64,000 bases of DNA from Oopsacas minuta (GCA_024704765.1 JAKMXF010000343.1:845151-909150); one strand, 5' to 3'. Counted from the first letter of the stretch, positions 1-11,617 are shown. Made by a program: numbers and translations. The notes: generated by a model from the sequence alone, not told the origin.

Positions 1-551
1 TGTGAGAATTGGCAGTTGGGAACCAGGTTCATACTTTGGAATCAACTGACTGGGAGACTGAACTTCACTCATATATTAATGATCAGGCCATCACACTAGA
101 TGAGACTTCCCAGGATTTACCAGAACCTTCAGTGCTTTCCGACGAGGATGTTTACAGTGCCATAGAGGAGCTCAAGTTATATGCAATTCACAATCTAGTG
201 TCCTAGGGTCAATCATCAGTACTGAGAGTGTCGTTCATAAGACATATTATAGGAAAGCGTTGCCACATGTCTGAGAAATGTATCACAGAATTTTTTCAAA
301 GTTTAATCAATTGGATTACTTAATGACATGTGTTATACTGAAAATGGTTAATAAAACACATAAAATGAGGTTATTTGATCAAAGTTCATTACTTACAGTA
401 GTAATCTTGCACAAGTTTACAAATAACATTTATACACCTCATAAAGTTTATGATATGGCACTAAAAGGCAAACCTATTATCAAGGGATACCTGCATATTA
501 GGAACACTTTTCAGCAGTCCCAAAAGTGTTCACTAATTGGAGGTTTCACTG
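1..551 (+). mobile_element. 3' end of a Tigger/pogo-like DNA transposon (left part outside window)
   Basis: The stretch ends in ATTGGAGGTTTCACTG at 536-551 followed by TA (552-553). Read inward this is CAGTGAAACCTCC, the form of a pogo/Tigger terminal inverted repeat next to its TA target duplication. The fragment at 9-206 resembles the C-terminal tail of a Tigger transposase and fits this assignment. The left end is outside the window. An open stretch at 278-556 runs into the terminal repeat and is probably not a gene. Confidence 0.55.
6..206 (+). pseudogene. Tigger/pogo transposase, C-terminal fragment
   Basis: About 66 codons are open between a TGA at 3-5 and a TAG at 204-206. The acidic stretch followed by SDEDVYSAIEELKLYA resembles the tail after the DDE domain in Tigger/Jerky-type transposases, where a short acidic segment precedes an 'A..L..YA' helix. 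No start codon belongs to this piece, since it opens directly after a stop, so it is a remnant of a longer reading frame. It lies about 345 bp before the terminal repeat at 551, as expected for the end of such a gene. The assignment rests on tail similarity only; no catalytic residues are included. Confidence 0.4.
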
Positions 552-553
552 TA

Positions 554-1440
554 TAGACGAACTCGCTTGCGAGGATGGATACGATATTGATATACCAATA
601 CTAAGTATTCGATTAAAGATGTTTTTTACAATAATACAAAAATAGATACAGCAACTAAAAAATATCAAGAGAAGACACTGATAGTGCTCCGTGTCCTGCG
701 TGTGATACATAATCCCTTAAAGTCTGAGGAATTATGAATAAATGGTTAGAAACGATTCTATTTGATTTAACGAATATATTATTTCCTAACATTTAACTGA
801 ATCCAGCTTTGGTTCATATAGTAAATAATAACTTATTGTAAACAGATGCTGCGCTTTTTCTCAGCAAACCGGTTCAGTATATCTTCATAGATGAGAGTAA
901 CTATGTTCGATTAACATGAGCAACACCAAATCGCTACCCAGCTCTAAGAACATTGTCGAGCGAAGGTAGGGTTTCACCCGTTTCAGTCCACTGAATAACA
1001 TTACCACGTGGAGTTGGTAAAAGGAACTGTCGCAGCAATTTTGGATTAGCATGAAATACGTTGAGAAGAGTCACAATTCCGTTGTGCACCTTAAGCTAAT
1101 TATCCATGAAGCTTCGATCGAACTCTTTCGACAGGGCGGGACACAGTGACAGAAACAATCGGTATCAAGAGTCATCTGGCCCTAGAAGTTACATACATGC
1201 CTTCCTTCGGCGCGAACGCTGCGAACACGATAGACTGGAAGTACAGCTAAGGCCATATAAATAATATACTAGTTTATCATCCCCGCCCGCCCCATTTAAT
1301 CTCCCCCCTCGGCAATTTTTTCACTTCAATACACATCTTTATTTAATACAAATATTCGCAGATGAGCATCTTTGAAACAAACTAACTATTTAACACTAGC
1401 GCCCTTCGCTTGCTAGGTCACTGAGCAGTGTGACTAGTCA
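554..1440. other. intergenic, nothing recognised
   Basis: No open frame with recognisable similarity was found on either strand. A pyrimidine-rich patch lies at about 1276-1330. Base composition is mixed, with less AT than the flanks around 900-1250, but no protein similarity was found. Confidence 0.5.
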
Positions 1441-1580
1441 TGTGATTTTTGAAAATCCAAAAAAGGTGGCACTGGCATCATAATTTCGTCAGGTGCGAAT
1501 TTTCGTCCAAGACTCAAACCTGTCCGAGTCAGGCCCAAATACCCCTGCCTGTATGGCAAAAATCAGCTCTTTGGTGTGCA
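1441..1580 (-). repeat. dispersed repeat, also present at 54915-55080
   Basis: The reverse complement of this stretch matches 54945-55080: both contain 'gctgattttt', then 'gggcctg', then TTGAGTCTTGGACGAAAATT (54990s: TCGAGTCTTGGACGAAAATT), then a 'gacgaaatta' block and 'ttttggatttt'. A shorter related piece is at about 9935-9975. It is a noncoding family; the 99-codon open frame at 1449-1748 across it is fortuitous. Confidence 0.6.
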
Positions 1581-1585
1581 CTAAA

Positions 1586-1620
1586 TTTTTATTATTATTA
1601 TTATTATTTATCATCATTAT
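1586..1620. repeat. (ATT)n microsatellite
   Basis: About seven consecutive ATT units with a few degenerate flanking units. Confidence 0.85.
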
Positions 1621-1905
1621 TTAAATTGTGCAATAATTCAGATTATAGAGAGGAACTGAATATTAGTTTTCTCATATACAGTGTAAGCTTAATACGAATA
1701 CTAACGGTCGGTACGGTTAAAATTTATTCGCCTTTCCGGAGTTCATAAACCGGAGTAATATCCATTGAAGTACGATTGTAGGGACCTGATTACAGGTTTA
1801 GGCATAAGTTCTGCAACCAGTATAAACTGGTATATTTCTTATTTTACCACAATAGTAGTTGAAATTCGTAATGACTTAGTGAATATACATACTAAGGATA
1901 CGAAA

Positions 1906-2920
1906 TTAATCTAGCTCTTCGAATGTATTGCCCTCTGCTGCGATACATAGGCTCAATCGCTTATAGAAATTATCGACAGCAGCACGCAACACATCCTCAC
2001 TGATTAAATCCCACTCTCTTCTCAAGGAAGACTTCAGACTTTCGACATTCTTGTGAGGCTTTGCACATGCCCTGGACACTAAGATGACCATATACAGAAT
2101 TCCATAGGGTTTAGATCTGGAGAAGAGGCCGGCCATTCTTCAGTTGAATTCAATTCCGGTACATTAAGTTTCAACCACTCAGATGTCATTTTGGCTTTGT
2201 AGAAGGGAGCTGAATCTTGCTGGAACACCCAATGCGCGCCATTGAAGTGCCGCCAGCCCAAGGCTTCAATGCGTTCTCTAAAATGCTCTCTACATACACC
2301 TCTTTGTTAATTTTCACCCCTTTGTCAATGAACACCAGAGGTAATAGCTAACCAAACCATGACCGATGCAGGTTTCTGAGTCCTTATGATTGTGCCTATT
2401 GATGACGATATAGACTTTTGATCTGGAGTAAGAATTAGACTGTTTTGGCGATTATATGCCATTTCTATGGTAAAAATCTACTCATCGGAGAAGACAATAC
2501 TCTGGTGCGTACCACCAGTGAACCTTTTTCTCAGAATCAGACATTTTTCATGCCTACTCCTCTCATTCACCTCAGAAAGTAACTGTACCTCTCGAAATTT
2601 GTAGCATTTCAAGCCTAAATCCTCTTTTACTATCCTCCCATACTTCTGGTCGAAATATTGAAGTCTTTTGCCATGCCTTGGATGCTTCTGACAGGATTCT
2701 TCCTGACCCTCTCCCGGACGAGCGTCCTAACAACAGGAGTAGGAACAGAACGAGGTCTAGCTTTTCTGAACCTGTCCTGGGTACTGCCTGTCTCCTTGTA
2801 ACGTTTCATTATACGGTAGACTATCCATCTGTTTATGGACAGTATTTTTGATATTACGGAAGCTGACTTGCCTTCATTATGATACAAGATTATCAATGAC
2901 CGTTTTGCTTCTTTGTCCAT
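1906..2920 (-). pseudogene. Tc1/mariner-superfamily transposase (D37-type), degenerate
   Basis: Three pieces on the minus strand add up to one transposase. 2630-2920 gives the N-terminal helix-turn-helix region (start MDKEAKRSLIILYHNEGKSA). The middle, about 2290-2560, contains an FSDE motif that looks like the first catalytic Asp, with stops around it. 2079-2261 carries QQDSAP and SSPDLNPME, the second Asp and the third acidic residue. By hand count 37 residues separate them, which suggests the maT/ITmD37 branch rather than classical Tc1 (34); the third residue is Glu here. 1906-2136 gives the tail (RLSLCIAAEGNTFEE) in another frame. At least two frameshifts and several stops make it nonfunctional. 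Terminal repeats were not found. Confidence 0.8.
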
Positions 2921-3671
2921 AAATCAGAAAAATTTTTCTAGTAGGACTCAATACTCTAAATATTGTTTAAAAAGATATTGAAGCATAAAGGTAATATATG
3001 ATAAATAAATACTCACCTAAAACCATTCGCAGAACCTCTAGCTTATTTTAAATTTGTTACAGAACTTATGGCTAACCCTATATGTACGAATATTGCTCGT
3101 CTTATCAGAAATTCGTATTAACGAGATAGTTTAAATAGATCAGTGAAATTACGCTAAGCAAAAAATAAAAATAAAATGTCACCCCTGCCCCTATTTCACA
3201 GAAAAAAATGGATGAGAAACAAGTAATTTATTTTACATGGCCTAACTCAGAATGAGTAGTCAATCTATACAGTATGAGGGTGCTCGAAGCGATTTGAAAC
3301 GATGTCACTTAGAGAATTCACAGTCTGGAAGACATCCATCATAGTCTCTGCTTTGCCATGAAGTATCTCAGTAGCCACCGAGCATATGTGCAGCAACCAA
3401 CGCATTGTCAAGAGGTGAACCACCAAACAAGAAGCTATAATTGGAAATTGCAGGGCTTAGCACCGCAACTCCACTTTCTTCCGCAAACTCGCCGATAACG
3501 TCTCTCACAGCGGCAAGATTTGCAGACAGCTTAAATAAAATCTATACTGGCAGACTCATTGAGTCTCAGAAATCCTGGGAATCTGGCGCCTCTGAAGCTC
3601 TGGGCAGAGTTCATTTTGAATAACAACATAACTGGAATGCACTACGCTGCTGGTAGAGAGTGGCTGTAGAG
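2921..3671. other. intergenic with one unrecognised 53-codon frame
   Basis: On the minus strand about 3371-3530 is open and encodes a plausible-looking peptide containing GEFAEESGVAVLSPAISNYS, bounded by stops on both sides. I do not recognise it, and it could be a fragment of an exon or chance. Nothing else was found. Confidence 0.35.
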
Positions 3672-5841
3672 CAGGCATGTACAACCCCCGGCCCGCATAG
3701 GACAAAACTTATGGAATATATAATCGCCCACATCCTTATTTTATTAACCCATAATTGATATTTTCAATTTCTATATTAGATATTTTGGATATTTAATCAA
3801 TTTCCTGAATATCCATATTACATGACTGATATGGCTGCTAAGCGAAGAAAAATTGACTTTGAATGTCGTGCATTCAATGATAAATGGACTGAAGAATATT
3901 TTTTATTTTTCAAGAAGACAGACCATTTGTCTTATTTGTCCTCAATCAGTAGCTGTAATCAAGGAACACAACATTAAGCGACACTATATGCTAAAACATG
4001 CTGATAAATATGACAGATTCACGCTTAATTTACGAAAGGAAAAAGTTGAAAGTCTCAAAATATCTCCTCCAGGCACAGCAAGCTATATTTACAAAGGTTA
4101 ACAGAGATGAAGAAGGCGTAGTAAGAGCTAGCTACGCCGTAAGTGAAATTATTGCTAAAAATCTCAAGTGTTTCACAGATGGAGAATTTGTTGTGGACTG
4201 TATTAAGACTGTCACTGAGATTTCGTGTCCTGAGAGAAGAACTAATTTCCTAAATCAGTCTGTCCCGTATTACAGAACCTCGAAGGCTAGATGACTTGGC
4301 AGAAAATTTAGAAGCATTGTCGATAAAATGTTCAGAAAATTCCAGTGTCTATTCCATTTGTCTCGATGAATCTACTGATGTGGGTGATACTGCACAGCTT
4401 GCAGTATTTGTCCGAGGTTTATACACTGATTTTAATATCACAGAGGATCTATTAGAGTTATGTAGTATGAGAGGTACAACTACTGGAGAATAACTGTTTG
4501 CTGAACTGAAAAATTCGTTGCTGAAATATAATTTAACTTTCTCGAAACTCATTGGATTAACTACGAACGGTGCTCCCTGTATGTTGGGAAAGAGAAAGGG
4601 CGTAGTTACGCTTGCATTGAGAGAGAGCTATCGATATTAGGTTTAGAATCCGATCTAATAATATCCATTGCATAATTCACCAGGAAAACATATGCGCTAA
4701 ACGTCTCCATATGAATAATGTAATGTCTGTTGTTGTAAATACAATAAACTTCACCCGATCAAAAGCTCTAAATCATAGACAGTTTAAAGAATTCCTGATT
4801 GATTAAATGCTGAATATGGCGATGTGACTTATTACAGCGAGGTTCGCTGGTTAAGTAGGGGAAATTGTTTGAAGAGATTCTACAATCTTTTACATGAAAT
4901 CCAACTTTTCGCCGAAATGAAAGATCACCATGTGCCTGAATTACAAGATGAGTCTTGGCAGATGGACTTAACATTTTTGGTGGACATAACAACACACCTT
5001 AATGAATTGAATACAAAGCTCCAGGGAAAAAATCAACTTGTCACCCAACTCTAGGAACATATCAAGGCATTTCAACTTAAACTTCGAATTTGGGAGAGGC
5101 AGCTGCTGGAAAATAAGGCTAGTCATTTCCCTTGCCTGGATAAACTTACTGTAAATGGGACAGCATCAATCAATTTGACCAAATATGCTGAAGAAATAAC
5201 AATACTTAAAACTGAATTTTCTCATAGGATGGCGAGTTTTGATGTCCACGAGCAAGATTTCAAAATATTTTCGTCTCCATTCGATATTGATGTTGATCTA
5301 GTTCCAGAAAGATACCAAATTGAACTAATAGAACCACAATGTACATCACATCTAAGAGAAAAGTTTAGAGATGCTCCCTTAATAGATTTTTTACAAGCAA
5401 TATTTTCGAAGACAACATTCCCAAAACTTTATTACCATGCACTTAAGATGGCATGTGTCTTTGGCAGTACCTACATCTGCGAACAATTTTTCTCGAAAAT
5501 GAAGCTTACTTAAACCAAAACTAGAACCAACCTTACTGACAGACATCTCCTAAATCAGCTTCGAGTTGCAACATCAACAATCAGACCTGATATTTCAATG
5601 ATAGTTCACTCCAAGCAGTGTCAAGTATCTCACTAGTTATCATAATTTAGTTTTTTTACTATAACATTAGGAGCTCTTAATTTATCCTTGTAAGTTGCAA
5701 GATAATTTCTAAACATCGACAAGTAATTTAATCTGATAAATATATAGTTATTACAAATTGTGAATAAAAATTAACACCCGGCCCGCAACATAGTTTGAAT
5801 ATCGTATTATGGCCCACTTCTCGAAAGGTTGTACATGCCTG
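3672..5841 (+). mobile_element. hAT transposon, ZBED5/GTF2IRD2-like, family 1
   Basis: The termini are inverted repeats: CAGGCATGTACAACC at 3672-3686 and its complement ending at 5841. The length is 2170 bp. Subterminal sequence on both sides carries the 'ggcccgc' motif typical of this group. The 8-bp flanks are ctgtagag on the left and gtctatat on the right. They do not match each other but each has TA at positions 4-5, the form expected of nnnTAnnn (Buster-type) target duplications. Confidence 0.85.
3831..5635 (+). pseudogene. hAT transposase with BED-type zinc finger, broken
   Basis: The probable start is the ATG at 3831 (MAAKRRKIDFECRAF). A BED-like finger follows around 3920-4000 (CLIC, then H-x-x-x-x-x-H in IKRHYMLKH). 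Then come the hAT catalytic-domain segments: CLDESTDVGDTAQLAVFVRG near 4358-4420, YYSEVRWLSRG near 4830-4860, and the C-terminal dimerisation block with FGSTYICEQFFSKMK near 5459-5500. The family normally encodes about 550-600 residues in one frame. Here there are frameshifts near 3900, 4000-4100 and 4290, stops near 4490, 4638, 4800 and 5054, and a shift near 5510. It shares domain order but is clearly diverged from the family at 7149 and 10050. It is dead as a protein source. Confidence 0.85.
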
Positions 5842-7148
5842 GTCTATATGGTAATTCAAAGAACTAACTAATATTATTATTACAGTATTATAAATAATGA
5901 TATCTATAAATCCTTATATATATCATAAATGAGGATGCTTTGACCAATCTGGTTTGCTTTAGCCCAAATATTGAACATTTCAAAAGTTTTTATTTGATTC
6001 AGGATTAATTTCAAATAAATTTTTAGATGATTACACAAAAATTGGAGAATTAAAAACTGTATATTTTTTGAAATTTGGATATTAATCAAGGCAAGAATTG
6101 ACAGATTCACTAAGAAAAGCTGCATAGCTCTAAGAGAAGAAGCTCTAATAATTTGGATAGATAATATATTCATACACTTCTGCTATCCTTTTGAATACGA
6201 AGAATTTAGTGCTGAAGATATCAGCACTAAATTGAACATCGAATAGCGAACATAGGTCTATCGTAATTTCATATACAATTAAATCAATTGGTGAGTATGT
6301 TGTTAGCGTTGCGCAGCGACATAGAAAGCTGAGATTCATATACAATGGGCTAATAGGACAAAATGACGATTTAAAATTCAAACCAGATGCTATTCTGCAC
6401 ACCTAGCAAGTTCACAGGCTTGTCAGTCAGCCACCCACCTTTAGAATGCTTGAAGGACGTGGAACATTGTCAATCTTGAGAAAGCTAGTATGATTACAAA
6501 TAAGATATAACAGAAAACAATACAAATTGATGATGTACCTGTCACATTGTATCGTTGTTGGCTCCTAGAAAAATAAGAGATAAATATACAAAGAATGAAT
6601 CAGGTGAATGCCATAGGAGAAATGGAACGCATTTGGAATTGTCGATTTCCTTCTCTATGAACCAGGTTGCATTGCAATCAGGGTATTATCTAAGCGGGTG
6701 CGGCGCGGCTATAGTAGCATGAAGGAAGTAGATCTATAGGTGTACGAAAATTGGACAAGATACCTATGTAGAAAGTCATGATAATTATATCGTTAAGACA
6801 TATAGTCAGGTGGTAGAACTTTTTAGAAGGTGAGTAACTTCATCGAAGTTCAGGGCTGTGATGTGCACTCAGTTCATGTGTCAATTTTGGACACAATTTC
6901 AAGGTGTTAAATGAATATAAGTCAACGAGTTTGAATCGAAACAGATGTATACTCGTAATCAGTGAAAGATTTCACGTCGTTTGAATGGCCACTTGAAAAT
7001 GTTAAATAGTTTGTCACAGCAACACAGAACTATCTCATGGATGTGACAACATTCCATCCCCCAATTTTGTGAAAAAATAATCGATTTACCCATTATTCGA
7101 AGCAGCAGGGTTAGTTGAGCTAATTATGCATATATCTACACCATAAAT
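5842..7148. other. intergenic, one hairpin
   Basis: No recognisable gene. An 11-bp perfect inverted repeat with a 5-nt loop lies at 6207-6233 (TTTAGTGCTGA / TCAGCACTAAA). The 85- and 89-codon minus-strand frames at 5904-6402 show no family features. The last 8 bases (7141-7148, ccataaat) are the left target duplication of the next hAT. Confidence 0.5.
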
Positions 7149-9693
7149 CAGGAGGCCCCAAACTGCAGCCCGCAAAAGCCTAATATGCGTCCCGCCAAAG
7201 AATATTGGCCAATTGAAATATTTAGCTCTTCGTCCATTTACACTTTTGTTGGAAGCTAATCTATAGTTGACTGATAGAAATAATTATTTGTTTTCGACGC
7301 TTTTAAGCTGACAATATCATATTAGAAGCCTAAAACTTATTAGAAAGGATTCTGTTCTTTCAATTTCATATTTATATCTAATTGCTATCAATTTTCTGAT
7401 TCCACAAAATTTAGAAAGTACAAATATAGAATGTCAATCCCGAAAAAGTGAAAAATCGAGGAAGAACATCGAGGATTTAAAGATAGATGGACAGAAACTT
7501 ATTTTTGTATACAAAATAGAGATAAAAGTGTCTTGTTTGATTTGCAATGAGGCAATTTCGGTTTTTAAAGAGCGTAACATTCGTAAGCATTACGATACAA
7601 AGCTTAAAGTAGATTACGAGCAATTTACAGAAAACCTACGTGCAGGTAATATTACAACACATTTTATCAGTACAGAGGTAGCGGAAACAGTTCAAATGTT
7701 TTTGTTCATGCTTGTCTGACCTTTCAGTGTGCACCGCCCCTGTAGTAGATATCGGATAAATGTGCACCGCTTCTAGCGTGGAATTAGTACATAGTAAAGT
7801 AGTAACTTAATGTCTGAGTGCAATATATTATAACCGACTTTCCCTCTCTACTCTGAGTGTTTTAGTTTAAAGTACAATGTTTTATCAATTTTCTTTCTTA
7901 GACAAACTCGAATATTTAAAAAGGAATCGATTATCTCAAATGAACTTATTCAAAAAGAAAGTGAATGAAGATTCTGCCACTATTTTTGCGACATATTATG
8001 TGTCACAGATTATTGCACAAAGTAGTAAACCGTTTTGCGATGGCGAATATGTTGAAAAATGCTTACTCAAAGTGGTGGATTGTATATGTCCTGACAAAAT
8101 GAATTTGTTCGAGGCTGTAAGTTTGTCTGCTAGCATTGTTACACGACGTATGGAAGAAATAAGTGACAATCTACGATCACAGTTGTTGAACGTTAAAGAT
8201 AAATTTGAACGTTTTTCAATTGGGTTAGACGAAAGTTGTGATGTGAGTGATACAAGTCAACTTCTAGTTTTTATACGTGGTATTGACAAAGACTTCCATA
8301 TAACTGAAGAATTAGCTGCTCTACATAGCTTGAAAGGGACTACAACAGGACATGATGTTTTCGAAAAACTTCATGAAACATTACGATCCCTGAATCTAGA
8401 TTGGAAGAAACTCACATCCATTACAACAGATGGGGCCAAAAGTATGGTTGGAAGGAAGATTGGATTAATTGGACGAATAAATAATCATATGGAGGATGTT
8501 GGTACGAATTTTCCCATCGCCCTTCACTGTCTCATTCACCAACAAGCGCTTTGTGCAAAATCACTTGACTTGGACTGTGTGATGAAGACAGTATTTAAAA
8601 CAGTAAATTATATCCGTGCACATGCTCTGAACCATCGTCAATTTCAGAGTTTTTCGAAGGAGGTAGACACAGATTATGACGATGTAATCTACCACAGTGA
8701 AGTACGTTGGCTTAGCCGTGGTAAAGTTTGAAGCGATTCTTTGAGCTACGTAAAGAAAGAGATTATTTCATGACTACAAAGGGGCGTCCAGTAGGTGAAC
8801 TGTCTGATGGCAAATGGGTATGGCAGCTTGCATTTCTAGCGGATGTCACACAGCACCTTAATGATCTCAACTTACGGCTTCAGGGGAAAGGGAAGCTAGT
8901 CAATCAAATGTTTTATGACGTTAAATCCTTTGATTCAAAATTATGCCTTTTTGAAAAAGAACTTTCAACAAGCAATTTGACGCTTTTTAAACTATGCCAA
9001 TTGTCAAGAATGATGTATCAGTTACCATACCATTTCCCGAATCATGGGCAAAGATTGCCATTGAATCACTCAAAGAACAGTTCAAACGACGATTTGAAGA
9101 TTTTTATGCATACTCAAAGGATATTTTAATGTTTGCAGATCCATTTATTGTTGATGTGGAGGGACTTTGGGAGGATCTGCAATTAGAAATCATAGATCTG
9201 CAGTCAAATAACGATCTTAGGTAAAAACTTAGAGAGTTGTTCGCACTGCAATTTTATCATACTCTGCCTTCAAGTATTTTCCCGAATGTTTGTGCCCTTG
9301 CCATGCGAATGGCTGCTTTATTCGGCAGTACTTATATTTGCGAACAAACCTTTCCAGAATGAAAATCGTGAAATCCAAAACTCAGTCACGATTGACTGAT
9401 GGACACCTACATGATTTGCTTCGCCTCAGTGTTTCAAATTTGATTGTAGAAATAGACCAATTGGTGAAAAGTAAACAGGCTCAGATCGCCAAATGATACT
9501 CAACATATAGTTATAATTACAATGGTGTGTCTTGTAATTGATAATAGTCAATTAAAATTAGATTATTTAAAGCTGGGTTAAAAAGAAAATGTATATCTAT
9601 CTGCAGTTGAAATATTATATTATTAGTGTTGCGACCGCGAACAAGTTCATATAACTAATGTGGCCCTCGATTGAGAAAGGTTGGGGACCCCTG
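7149..9693 (+). mobile_element. hAT transposon family 2, copy 1 (direct orientation)
   Basis: A 2545-bp element. The right terminus is GGTTGGGGACCCCTG (9679-9693). The left terminus reads caggaggccccaaact, two bases off the caggggtccccaaact seen in copy 2. It is followed by the 'tgcagcccgc' subterminal motif of this hAT group. Flanks are ccataaat (7141-7148) and ccctatac (9694-9701). It is colinear with copy 2: positions sum to 21114 along the whole length up to the Tc1 insertion in copy 2, so there is no indel between them. Confidence 0.95.
7432..9496 (+). pseudogene. hAT transposase (ZBED5/SCAND3-like), copy 1
   Basis: A BED-type finger is encoded at about 7528-7640 (VSCLICNEAISVFKERNIRK, then H). 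After an unusual noncoding-looking stretch at about 7700-7880, a 284-codon frame (7877-8731) carries the catalytic region: DESCDVSDTSQLLVFIRGID, TTDGAKSMVG and EVRWLSRG. Shifts near 8728 and 8990, a TAA at 9222-9224, and another shift near 9355 separate the remaining pieces. These end with the hAT dimerisation block (FGSTYICEQ, then MKIVKSKTQSRLTDGH). All lesions recur identically in copy 2. An intron is conceivable for 7700-7880, since ttttctttcttag precedes the renewed similarity at 7902, but I see no convincing donor. Confidence 0.85.
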
Positions 9694-10049
9694 CCCTATA
9701 CAAGGTCACCTGTACAAAACGGGCACTTAAAACATTCCCCTTCGAATTTCTATTTTTTACAGTGTTCCCAAATTCCTGACCTCATTACTTTGAACTATTG
9801 CAAACCCATCATGACTGTCCAAAACCTCAAAATTCTCAATATTTCGGGATATTTTTTCTAATTTCTTAATACCAGAAGTTAGAATTTCTTAATGACACGA
9901 TGTATGTATGTATGTATGTGTGTATATAATTCCAGAATTGAATGAAGAAACTGAAAACCCGCAGGGCTGATTTTGTATAAAGGAGATATAATTGAAATAT
10001 TGACCACCGAGCACTATCAAATGAAATTGTACCTTATGTTCATTTATGG
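9694..10049. other. 356-bp spacer between the inverted hAT copies, apparently inverted
   Basis: It begins with ccctatac and ends with atttatgg. These are the partners (as reverse complements) of the outer flanks gtataggg (13966-13973) and ccataaat (7141-7148). This means the spacer has been flipped relative to the time of insertion. It holds a (TATG)n/(TG)n microsatellite at about 9900-9928 and no gene. Confidence 0.8.
9900..9930. repeat. (ATGT)n microsatellite
   Basis: Runs of TATG/TGTG tetranucleotides in the hAT spacer. Confidence 0.85.
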
Positions 10050-10235
10050 CAGGGGTCCCCAACCTTTCTCAATCGAGGGCCACATTAGTTATATGAACTT
10101 GTTCGCGGTCGCAACACTAATAATATAATATTTCAACTGCAGATAGATATACATTTTCTTTTTAACCCAGCTTTAAATAATCTAATTTTAATTGACTATT
10201 ATCAATTACAATACACACCATTGTAATTATAACTA

Positions 10236-11604
10236 CAGTATGTCCAATAATTATTGCAACACTAGGGAGATTTCTTAGCGTAACCCAGAAACAATAAATA
10301 TGAAAGTATATGATCTAATTTTATGTCTACTTGTTGAGAATACACTAAAGATTAATATTTGATCTTATTTCCATCGTTTTCTACGACCATCTGACATCTA
10401 CGCTTCATAGACTTCCAATAGGGTTCCAAAAATTCGGGTGTGAGAGAATCCCAAATTGTTTGGATACACTTTTCAAGCTCAGCTAGTGATTTGGCATGTT
10501 GTTTTACAACTTGATTTTTCAACCAGCCGAATAGATTTTCTATCGGATTAAGGTCTGGTGATTGACTGAGCCATTGAAATACATTATTTGGCATTTTTTC
10601 TGAGATCCATTGTTGGGCTAATTTTGAACGGTGCTTTGGATCATTATCCTGAACGAGAAACCATCTATTTCCGTGGAAAGCCTCAGCCTGCGAAAGAAGA
10701 TGCCATTCAAGGATCTTAACAAAGAATTGTGCATCCAAATTCTGACGAAATATGCACAATGGGAAGGTACCGAAAGACGAAAATGCAGCCCATATGTGTA
10801 TTTTCGGTGAGTGTTTGGTAGTTTTTTGTGATCGTTTTTTTCCAGATTTTGTCCACATTCGAACCTTCCCACGATTAAGCCAGAAAGAGGCTTCATCTGC
10901 AAACACAGCTCTACACCACAGTTTAAATTTGTTTTTCTGTGCCCATTCAATTCTGAAGAGACGATTTTTTTTCAGATAGCAATGGAATCTGGACAGGAAA
11001 TGGCTTAGAGTATTTCAGTTTCTGAAGAGTAAGATGGACTGTACTTTTACTGACAGTCAGTTTCTTTGTTTTAGTTATCCTGGTTGTAAGTTTACGTACA
11101 CTAGTCTCTGGATCCGATTTGATGAACTGAGTAGCTGTATATTTTATTGAATTGCCGAGTAAATTTGGTCTACCACCGCCTCTTTTGTGTTTAAGGGTCA
11201 TATTTGTTTGGAGCCTTTTTTTAACCCTGTAAACTGTCCCTCGATCAACATCTAAAATGCGTGAGATTTCAGTAGGTGTATGTTTATCGCCAATCAATAG
11301 AGTTTTGATCTTTTCTCTCATCACCTCTTGAGCCATATCAACGCTAAATGCTAAATTATTCAGCTAAAAGGTAAGAGAATTTTCTAATTTATGATGAAAG
11401 GTACTAAATGATGACGTCATGGTAAATAATGACGTCATCCTCATTAGCAAAAAATATAATCCCATTGTGTTTACTCAGATTTATCTTCAAATAGATACCA
11501 ATTAACTTTCAATATTAGTACAGTAACTACTACTTATCAACTAGAACTATAGCAGTGGTTGAAATAGAAATAATGATGTGTTGCAATAATTATTGGACAT
11601 ACTG
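10236..11604 (-). mobile_element. Tc1-like transposon nested in hAT copy 2
   Basis: 1369 bp with about 27-bp near-perfect terminal inverted repeats beginning CAGTATGTCCAATAATTATT at both ends, and TA duplications at 10234-10235 and 11605-11606. The undisturbed counterpart in hAT copy 1 (aactcaacataTAgtt region near 9499-9510) contains a single TA, so the empty site is available in the same window. Confidence 0.97.
10352..11336 (-). pseudogene. Tc1-like transposase, one homopolymer frameshift
   Basis: Reads MAQEVMREKIKTLLIGDKHT at the start (11336), with paired helix-turn-helix regions and a GRPR-like motif (GGGRPN) between them. The catalytic domain has FADEASFW (first Asp), QDNDPKHRS (second Asp) and SPDLNPIENLFGWLK (Glu). 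I count 35 residues between second Asp and Glu. The frame is uninterrupted except for one slip in a run of eight A residues (T on the plus strand, 10965-10972), where seven would restore a single frame of about 327 residues. That is the usual length for Tc1 transposases. The change could be a real mutation or a homopolymer consensus error. Confidence 0.92.
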
Positions 11605-11617
11605 TATATGTTGAGTA

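Noticed and set aside
278-556. 92-codon open frame
   Set aside because: It runs into the terminal inverted repeat of the Tigger element and shows no family similarity.
1449-1748. 99-codon open frame
   Set aside because: It lies across a noncoding dispersed repeat and an ATT microsatellite and has no protein-like features.
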